Positions 58,154 to 64,000 of a stretch of 64,000 bases of DNA are shown here, piece by piece; positions within the stretch are counted from its first letter, which is position 1; each line of letters begins with the position of its first letter. The notes under the pieces are model-generated. The model searched no databases, had not been told where the DNA came from, and worked only from the letters and a program-made list of their open reading frames with translations. This DNA is from Prescottella equi (GTDB lineage: Bacteria > Actinomycetota > Actinomycetes > Mycobacteriales > Mycobacteriaceae). A program made the translations under genes and the position numbers. Location: positions 868,001 to 932,000 of the forward strand of contig NZ_LWTX01000001.1 in the NCBI RefSeq assembly GCF_002094305.1, given 5' to 3'.

Positions 58154-59929
58154 ATGGCGTCGAAAACTGTTGCAGATCAATTGGTTTCCCAACTCGTCGA
58201 AGCCGGCGTGCGGCGGATCTACGGCATCGTGGGGGACAGTCTCAACCCGGTCGTCGACGCCGTTCGCAGGACAGGCGGGGCGGCTGAGGGTGGCATCGAC
58301 TGGATCCACGTCCGGCACGAGGAAGCTGCCGCCTTCGCGGCCGCAGCGGACGCGCAGGTCACCGGAGAACTGGCGGTCTGCGCGGGATCGTGTGGACCGG
58401 GCAACCTGCACCTGATCAACGGTCTGTACGACGCGAACCGCTCGGGTGCGCCCGTGCTCGCCATCGCCTCCCACATCCCCAGCACCCAGATCGGGATGGG
58501 CTACTTCCAGGAGACCCACCCGGACCGGCTGTTCGTCGAGTGCTCGCGCTACACCGAGATGATCAGCACTCCCGCGCAATCCCCGCGGGTGGTGCAGAGC
58601 GCGATACAGCACGCGATCGCACAGTCGGGCGTCGCCGTGATCACGCTGCCGGGCGATATCGCCGAGGAGCCGGCCGAGGGCACCGCGCCCCCGCTCGCCC
58701 GCACGGGCACCCCGTCGCTCGTTCCGGCGGACGAGGACGTCCAGGCTCTCGCGGACGCCGTCAACGAGGCTTCCGCCGTCGCGATCTTCGCTGGCGCAGG
58801 AGTGCGCGGTGCCCGGGACGAACTTCTCGCCCTCGCCGACACCGTCGGGGCGCCGATCGGTCACACGCTGCGTGGCAAGGAATGGATCCAGTACGACAAC
58901 CCGTTCGACGTCGGCATGACCGGGCTGCTGGGGTACGGGGCCGCGCACGACGGGATCCATGACGCGGACCTGCTGATTCTCGTGGGCACCGATTTCCCGT
59001 ACGACCAGTTCCTGCCCGGTGACGTGCGGACCGCGCAGATCGACGTCGCGGCGCAGACGCTGGGCCGGCGCACCGGTGTCGACCTCCCCGTTCACGGGGA
59101 CACCCGCTCCGTGCTGCGCGCCCTCCAACCGCTCGTGCACCGCAAGTCGAGTCGCACCTTCCTCGAGAAGACCCTCGACCGGCACGAGAAGCTCATGACG
59201 AAGGTCGTCGGTGCCTACACCGAACCCGCGAAACAGCGCGTTCCGATCCACCCCGAGTACGCCGCCTCGATCCTCGACGATATCGCCGCCGACGACGCGG
59301 TCTTCACCGCCGACACCGGTATGTGCAACGTGTGGACTGCGCGCTACCTGAACCCGAACGGCCGTCGCCGGTTCCTGTCGTCGGCGTTGCACGGGTCGAT
59401 GGCCAATGCGTTGCCGCACGCGATCGGCGCGCAGTTCGCCGAACCCGGTCGGCAGGTGGTCGCGATGTCCGGTGACGGCGGGCTGTCGATGTTGCTGGGC
59501 GAGTTGATCACCGTCGCGATGTACCGACTGCCGGTCAAGATCGTCGTGTTCGACAACTCCACCCTCGGCATGGTCAAGCTCGAGATGCTCGTCGATGGTT
59601 TGCCCGATTTCGGAGTGGATGTCCCTTCTGTCGACTATGCCGCTGTTGCAACGGCTTTGGGGCTCTACGGACGCCGGATCGAGGATCCTGCCGATCTGGA
59701 GTCGGGGCTCCGAGAGGCGTTCGCGCACGACGGACCCGCTCTGATCGACATCGTGACCGATCCGAACGCGCTGTCGCTGCCGCCCTCGATCACCGGCGGT
59801 CAGGTCCGAGGGTTCGCACTGGCCATGTCCAAGATGGTGATGAACGGCGGTGTGGCCGAAGCGGTTCAGATGGCCAAGTCGAATCTGCGCAACGTGCCGC
59901 GACCGTCCCAGTTCTCGCCGCGAGGGTGA
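58154..59929 (+). CDS. poxB: Pyruvate dehydrogenase (quinone) / pyruvate oxidase PoxB
   Basis: A 591-residue thiamine-diphosphate and FAD enzyme that converts pyruvate to acetate and CO2, passing electrons to the quinone pool. The catalytic glutamate lies in VRHEEAAAFAA (about residue 56). The central FAD domain holds FAGAGVRGARDELL, and the thiamine motif runs GDGGLSMLLGELIT to FDNSTLG. The frame continues upstream, but ATG 58154 follows GGAGG and starts at the conserved KTVADQLVSQLVEAG. The C-terminal helix SKMVMNGGVAEAVQMAKSNL resembles the membrane-binding end of E. coli PoxB. Confidence 0.93.
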   Translation: MASKTVADQLVSQLVEAGVRRIYGIVGDSLNPVVDAVRRTGGAAEGGIDWIHVRHEEAAAFAAAADAQVTGELAVCAGSCGPGNLHLINGLYDANRSGAPVLAIASHIPSTQIGMGYFQETHPDRLFVECSRYTEMISTPAQSPRVVQSAIQHAIAQSGVAVITLPGDIAEEPAEGTAPPLARTGTPSLVPADEDVQALADAVNEASAVAIFAGAGVRGARDELLALADTVGAPIGHTLRGKEWIQYDNPFDVGMTGLLGYGAAHDGIHDADLLILVGTDFPYDQFLPGDVRTAQIDVAAQTLGRRTGVDLPVHGDTRSVLRALQPLVHRKSSRTFLEKTLDRHEKLMTKVVGAYTEPAKQRVPIHPEYAASILDDIAADDAVFTADTGMCNVWTARYLNPNGRRRFLSSALHGSMANALPHAIGAQFAEPGRQVVAMSGDGGLSMLLGELITVAMYRLPVKIVVFDNSTLGMVKLEMLVDGLPDFGVDVPSVDYAAVATALGLYGRRIEDPADLESGLREAFAHDGPALIDIVTDPNALSLPPSITGGQVRGFALAMSKMVMNGGVAEAVQMAKSNLRNVPRPSQFSPRG

Positions 59930-60002
59930 CTGCGCGGACATCGCGTCCGGCGAACGGTGGGGCGGTTGCGCGCCCGCCCGCCTGTAGTGGGAAAATGCAT
60001 GG

Positions 60003-61355
60003 GTGTCTAATTCGCCGGAACTCGCAGATCTGAAGGTAACCTCGCCCGCGCTCACCGCGGACGAGATCGACGCCGCTGCGGAGCGAATTGCACACATTAT
60101 CGATGCGACACCGCTGCAGTTCAGTGAGCGGTTGTCGGCGCTGACCGGAGCCCGGGTCTACCTCAAGCGGGAGGACCTGCAGGTGGTGCGCTCGTACAAA
60201 CTCCGCGGTGCCTACAACCTGATCATGCAGCTCAGTGATGCCGAGCGCGCCGCCGGCGTGGTCGCGGCCAGCGCCGGGAACCACGCCCAGGGTGTCGCGT
60301 TCGCGTGCCGGGCGATGGAGATCAGTGGCCGGATCTACGTGCCCGCCAACACCCCCAAGCAGAAGCGCGACCGGATCATGGTGCACGGCGGCGGGTTCGT
60401 CGAACTGATCCCGACGGGCGAGACTTACGATGCCGCGGCCGCGGCCGCGGCCGCGGATGTCGAGCGGACGGGTGCCACCATGGTGCCGCCGTTCGACGAC
60501 GCCCGCACCGCCGCCGGTCAGGGCACCATCGCCGCCGAGATCCTCGAGCAGCTGGGAGAGGCGCCGGACAGTGTCGTCGTGCCGGTCGGCGGCGGCGGCT
60601 GCATCGCCGGTATCGTCACCTACCTGCACGAGCGTGCGCCCGAGACCACCATCATCGGCGTCGAGCCGGCCGGTGCCGCGTCGATGACCGCCGCGTTGGT
60701 GGCGGGCGGGCCGGTCACGCTACCCGAGGTCGACCCGTTCGTGGACGGTGCCGCGGTCAAGCGGGTCGGCGATCTGCCGTACGCCGTGGTTGCCGGGTTG
60801 GGGGCGAGCGTCGTCTCGCACGCGTCGTTGCCCCTGGTCGCCGGTACTCGTGCGGGGCGCGGACCCGAGCGCTTCGCCATGACGCAGGTCGACGAGGGCG
60901 CGATCTGCACCGCGATGCTGCAGCTCTACCAGAACGAGGGCATCATCGCCGAGCCTGCCGGGGCGCTCTCGGTGACCGCGCTGGGTCAGCTCGACGTCGC
61001 GCCCGGCAGCACCGTGGTGTGTCTCGTCTCGGGTGGCAACAACGACGTGTCCCGCTACGGCGAGATCCTCGAACGATCGCTGGTTCACCTGGGGCTCAAG
61101 CACTACTTCCTCGTCGATTTCCCCCAGGAGCCGGGCGCGCTGCGCCGGTTCCTCGACGAGGTCCTGGGCCCGGACGACGACATCACGCTGTTCGAGTACG
61201 TCAAGCGCAACAACCGTGAGACCGGTGCCGCGCTCGTGGGTATCGAACTGGGGTCGGCCGACGGTCTGTCGGATCTGCTCGATCGGATGCGCACGTCGCG
61301 CATCGTCGTCGAGCAGCTCGAGCCGGGCTCGCCGGCGTACCGCTACCTCACGTAG
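60003..61355 (+). CDS. ilvA: Threonine deaminase with one ACT-like domain
   Basis: A 450-residue PLP enzyme converting threonine to 2-oxobutanoate for isoleucine synthesis. The PLP lysine is K66 in RSYKLRGA, and the phosphate-binding glycine loop is VPVGGGGC. The C-terminal ACT-like domain (about 360-450: HYFLVDFPQEPGALRRFLDEV) is the single-domain form of the regulatory region, as in B. subtilis-type enzymes, so isoleucine feedback is expected. An eight-alanine run from a 24-bp palindrome lies near residue 147. GAAAAT six bases before the GTG suggests a leaderless mRNA. It overlaps the convergent tetR gene by eight bases. Confidence 0.93.
   Translation: MSNSPELADLKVTSPALTADEIDAAAERIAHIIDATPLQFSERLSALTGARVYLKREDLQVVRSYKLRGAYNLIMQLSDAERAAGVVAASAGNHAQGVAFACRAMEISGRIYVPANTPKQKRDRIMVHGGGFVELIPTGETYDAAAAAAAADVERTGATMVPPFDDARTAAGQGTIAAEILEQLGEAPDSVVVPVGGGGCIAGIVTYLHERAPETTIIGVEPAGAASMTAALVAGGPVTLPEVDPFVDGAAVKRVGDLPYAVVAGLGASVVSHASLPLVAGTRAGRGPERFAMTQVDEGAICTAMLQLYQNEGIIAEPAGALSVTALGQLDVAPGSTVVCLVSGGNNDVSRYGEILERSLVHLGLKHYFLVDFPQEPGALRRFLDEVLGPDDDITLFEYVKRNNRETGAALVGIELGSADGLSDLLDRMRTSRIVVEQLEPGSPAYRYLT
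60433..60456. repeat. 24-bp CCGCGG palindrome within ilvA
   Basis: Four tandem CCGCGG units form a perfect palindrome coding for alanines (DAAAAAAAADV). Alternating purine-pyrimidine CG-rich DNA of this kind can form Z-DNA or a cruciform and is prone to copy-number change. Confidence 0.8.
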
Positions 61356-61914
61356 CGGGCGTCTCGTCCGAACGATCTCTGCCCGCCGGGTCGGTGCCGA
61401 GTAGTCGGTTCACGACCTGGCGGTGCAGATCGGGGTCGGATTCCGGGAGTCCGAGCAGGGCCGCCAGATAGATGCCGTCGCCGACGAGGCGGACGATCTC
61501 GGCCTGCACCGGGTCGTCGATCTCGGCCAGCAGCCCGTCGTCCCACGACCGCATCACGTCGGCGATCGCCTGCTGCACCTCGTCGTGCCGGCCGTCGGCG
61601 CTGCGCATCGCGGCCAGCATCGACCGATACAGCGTCATCTCGTCGGCGGACTCGGCCGGCGGGTATTGCAGATAGATCTCCGAGACGGTCCGCCCGGAGG
61701 CGACGGCGTCGGCCAGCTGCTGGTCGGAGCGGTCGCCGAGTCGTCGCACCATCCCGGCCAGGAGTGCTTCCTTGCTGGGGAAGTGGTAGAGCAGACCGCC
61801 CTTGGAGACGCCTGCCTCCGCCGCCACCGCCTCGAGGGTGACCTGCGCGAGTCCCTGGGTCAGGAGAAGGCTCTCGAGTGCGTCGAGGATGCGATCGCGT
61901 GTGTCGGATGCCAT
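61348..61914 (-). CDS. TetR-family transcriptional regulator
   Basis: A 188-residue repressor. The N-terminal helix-turn-helix (about 20-45) reads VTLEAVAAEAGVSKGGLLYHF, a clear TetR signature. The C-terminal ligand-binding half is typical of regulators of MFS pumps. ATG 61914 is chosen; GTG 61923 would add three residues. A TACAGT hexamer ends just before the ATG, so the mRNA may have almost no leader. It is divergent from an MFS gene, and the 19-bp repeats between are its likely operators. The 3' end overlaps ilvA by eight bases, convergently. Confidence 0.9.
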   Translation of the reverse strand: MASDTRDRILDALESLLLTQGLAQVTLEAVAAEAGVSKGGLLYHFPSKEALLAGMVRRLGDRSDQQLADAVASGRTVSEIYLQYPPAESADEMTLYRSMLAAMRSADGRHDEVQQAIADVMRSWDDGLLAEIDDPVQAEIVRLVGDGIYLAALLGLPESDPDLHRQVVNRLLGTDPAGRDRSDETPAT

Positions 61915-61921
61915 GAAAATC

Positions 61922-61982
61922 ACTGTACCGGCTGGACGGTCGACTGCTATTCTGGAGTTCGCTACTGTACCGGCTGGACGGT
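61922..61982. promoter_or_regulatory. Paired 19-bp operators between tetR and the MFS gene
   Basis: ACTGTACCGGCTGGACGGT occurs perfectly twice, at 61922-61940 and 61964-61982, 42 bp apart (about four helical turns). Each copy contains the inverted halves ACCG-N6-CGGT. The first overlaps the tetR -10 (TACAGT on the minus strand), the second overlaps a TACTGT -10 (61963-61968) facing the MFS gene. Binding of the TetR protein to both would shut off both genes. Confidence 0.75.
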
Positions 61983-62034
61983 TAACTCCCCGGTCGGTTC
62001 CTGTTCATCAACCAGTTCGTGTGGGAGTGGAAGC

Positions 62035-63549
62035 ATGTCTGTGGGCACCGTGCGGGATTCGCACGACGTGACGGCGAGCCGGAAGGACTGGCTCGGCCTC
62101 GTCGTGCTCGCGTTCGCCGTGCTGCTCATCTCGGTGGACGCGACGGTCCTCGACCTCGCGCTGCCGTTCATCAGTGAGGATCTCGAGCCGAGCGGCACGC
62201 AGTTGCTGTGGATCATCGACGTCTATTCGTTCGTGCTGGCGGGTCTGCTGGTGACGATGGGCACCCTCGGCGACCGGATCGGGCGCCGCCGCCTGCTGCT
62301 GATCGGTGCGGCCGGCTTCGGCCTGGCGTCGTTGATCGCGGCGTGGTCGTCGAGTCCGGAGATGCTGATCGCGGCGCGTGTGCTCCAGGGTGTGTCGGGT
62401 GCGACGCTGATGCCCGCGACCCTCGGGCTCATCCGCACGATGTTCGTCGACCCTCGTCAGCGGACCACCGCGATCGGCGTGTGGGGCGCGATGGCCGGTG
62501 GCGGCGCGGCGGCCGGACCGCTGGTCGGTGGCTGGTTGCTCGAGCACTTCTGGTGGGGTTCGGTCTTCCTCGTCAACATCCCGGTCATGATCGGTCTCAT
62601 CGCTCTCGGGCCGTTGGTGATTCCCGAGTCGAAGGATCCGGCCCCGGGCCGCTTCGATCTGGTGAGCGCCGGGCTGTCGATGCTGGCCATGGTGCCGATG
62701 GTGTACGCGGTCAAGGAGACCGCGGTCCACGGGCCGAGTTGGGTACTCACCGCTGTCGGTGTCGTCGGACTCGCCGCGGGCTGGGCGTTCGTGCGCCGGC
62801 AGAAGACGCTGGCCGATCCGATGATCGACCTGACGCTGTTCGCCCGGCCCGCGTTCTCGACGGCCGTCCTGACGAACCTGCTGTCCATCTTCGCGCTCGC
62901 CGGCGTGCTGTTCTTCGGGTCGCAGTACCTGCAGTTGGTGCTCGACTACCGGCCGCTCGAGGCCGGACTGCTGATGCTGCCGGGAACCCTGGTCAGTGCG
63001 TTCGCCTCGCTGGCTGCGGCGTGGCTCGTCCGCCGCTGGGCGCCCAACCGGGTGCTGAGCATCGGTCTGGTGATCGCGGCAATCGGTGCCGCCGTCATGA
63101 TCGCACTGCAGCCGGACAGCGGCCCGCAGGCCTTCGTGATCGGATTCGTGCTCGCCGGCGCCGGTGTCGGTGTGGCGCTCACGTTGACGTCGGATCTGGT
63201 GGTGAGCTCGGTGGAGCCGGAACGTGCCGGTGCAGCGTCCGCGGTCTCCGAAACCGCATACGAACTCGGCGTGGCGCTGGGTGTGGCCATCCTCGGCAGT
63301 GTCGTACTGGCGATCTTCCGCCGCGGAATGGACGTCTCGGCCCTCACCCCCGATCAGGCGCACGTCGCGCAGGGCACGCTCGGTGGCGCTGTCGAGGTCT
63401 CCAAGGGGATGCCGGCGCCGCAAGCCGAGGCCTTCGTCGACGGGGCGCAGGCGGCCTTCGTCGACGGCATGCACATCGCGGCCGGCGCAACTGCGATCGT
63501 GCTCCTGATCACGGCAATCCTCGTGGCGCGCATGCTCGGCCGTCGCTGA
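62035..63549 (+). CDS. MFS drug efflux transporter, DHA2 (14-helix) family
   Basis: A 504-residue proton-driven exporter with about 14 hydrophobic segments. Motif A-like LGDRIGRRRLLLIG, motif C-like GPLVGGWLLEHFWW, and VLQGVSGATLMPATLGLI fit the DHA2 drug-efflux group. The ATG at 62035 follows GGGAGTGG. The divergent TetR gene and the repeats between make it a classic inducible efflux pair. The substrate is unknown. A hairpin terminator follows. Confidence 0.9.
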   Translation: MSVGTVRDSHDVTASRKDWLGLVVLAFAVLLISVDATVLDLALPFISEDLEPSGTQLLWIIDVYSFVLAGLLVTMGTLGDRIGRRRLLLIGAAGFGLASLIAAWSSSPEMLIAARVLQGVSGATLMPATLGLIRTMFVDPRQRTTAIGVWGAMAGGGAAAGPLVGGWLLEHFWWGSVFLVNIPVMIGLIALGPLVIPESKDPAPGRFDLVSAGLSMLAMVPMVYAVKETAVHGPSWVLTAVGVVGLAAGWAFVRRQKTLADPMIDLTLFARPAFSTAVLTNLLSIFALAGVLFFGSQYLQLVLDYRPLEAGLLMLPGTLVSAFASLAAAWLVRRWAPNRVLSIGLVIAAIGAAVMIALQPDSGPQAFVIGFVLAGAGVGVALTLTSDLVVSSVEPERAGAASAVSETAYELGVALGVAILGSVVLAIFRRGMDVSALTPDQAHVAQGTLGGAVEVSKGMPAPQAEAFVDGAQAAFVDGMHIAAGATAIVLLITAILVARMLGRR

Positions 63550-63564
63550 TCCGTAACGCCACAG

Positions 63565-63595
63565 CGGCCCGCTCGATTGATGATCGAGCGGGCCG
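63565..63595 (+). terminator. Terminator after the MFS gene
   Basis: A perfect 13-bp stem (63565-63577 and 63583-63595) with a 5-base loop, followed by TTCTCG, starting 16 bases after the stop codon. Confidence 0.8.
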
Positions 63596-64000
63596 TTCTC
63601 GTGTGCGCATCGAGTCACACGAGTAACGGGAATTATCAAGCGTCACAGCAGAGTAGGGCGCCAGCCCGCAGGCCTGCGCCGGTCCGCGTCGTTCCGGTCG
63701 AATACCTCTGGTGCGCAGCCAGTTTGGACTGCAGTACAAAGGTATGAATCTGCGGGTGAAATGGTTGAATCTTGCGCTATCACCCTGGCTTTTCACCCTC
63801 GGCACATCCCCTGCATGAAAAACACTGCGGTGCTTGTGTTTTCGCGAGGGTGAGCGCTCGGGTGAATCAGTTCGGGGCGCTCCCGGGATGAAGGACGTGT
63901 ACTACCGATTGTGTTTGTATGTCCCGCGTCGGGGTGATTGTCCATGTCATCCATCGCTCGCAGCCGAATCCGGCCGGGCGTCCATAAGAAGGGCCTCAAA
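63596..64000. other. Non-coding, A+T-richer end of the window
   Basis: These 405 bases hold no open frame with convincing codon use on either strand. The composition drops below the surrounding genes, and several GGGTGA-type and TCACCC-type words occur (63755-63870). It is most likely an upstream regulatory region for a gene beyond the window edge. Confidence 0.4.

Noticed and set aside
63793-63999. A 68-codon minus-strand frame at the window end
   Set aside because: No ribosome site, no conserved features and poor codon use; it may only be chance.

Overview
The window is high-GC actinobacterial DNA from a mycolate-making member of the Mycobacteriales, most likely Rhodococcus or a close relative. 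The evidence is a complete mycobacterial-type dcw (division and cell wall) cluster ending in sepF, yggT and wag31, an MptA lipomannan mannosyltransferase, a class II DAHP synthase, an RNase AS, and a CrtO ketolase of the kind I recall from Rhodococcus erythropolis. Protein identities come from remembered family sequences; no database search was run.

Layout. 1-4550: RNase AS, aroG, the PASTA kinase pknL and its small DNA-binding partner gene. 4578-16100: two minus-strand operons in which carotenoid genes are interleaved with genes conserved in carotenoid-free mycobacteria. One runs GGPP synthase, phytoene desaturase, mptA, phytoene synthase. The other runs GNAT, crtO, carotenoid hydratase, LppM-like lipoprotein, glycosyltransferase. 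metF lies between them on the plus strand. 16100-17560: a perfect mycobacterial-type LexA box at a divergent intergenic region, then a HEPN-domain gene and a DUF3040 membrane protein. 17560-38380: the dcw cluster (mraZ, rsmH, ftsL, ftsI, murE, murF, mraY, murD, ftsW, murG, murC, ftsQ, ftsZ, pgeF, yggS, sepF, yggT, wag31), with most neighbours overlapping by 4 bp. 38378-43200: a T-box leader, ileS and dinB. 43200-48570: three lipoprotein genes beside lspA, a pseudouridine synthase, a small exported protein and a secreted chorismate mutase. 48570-54190: a lipase-like hydrolase, rarD and dnaE1. 54200-64000: an accessory-like stretch with DUF5994, a DesA3-type desaturase, DUF5995, a small membrane protein, a deazaflavin-dependent nitroreductase, pyruvate oxidase, threonine deaminase and a tetR/MFS efflux pair. 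The last 400 bases hold no convincing gene.

How it works together. The dcw block supplies peptidoglycan precursors and the septal and polar machinery, and MraZ repeats in front of mraZ suggest autoregulation. The carotenoid genes can be read as GGPP to phytoene to lycopene-type carotene, then 4-ketolation, hydration of the acyclic end and glycosylation. No lycopene cyclase is present, so the pathway needs genes elsewhere. Several genes (aroG, metF, dinB, lspA, chorismate mutase, ilvA) have a -10-like hexamer exactly six bases before the start codon, which predicts leaderless mRNAs.
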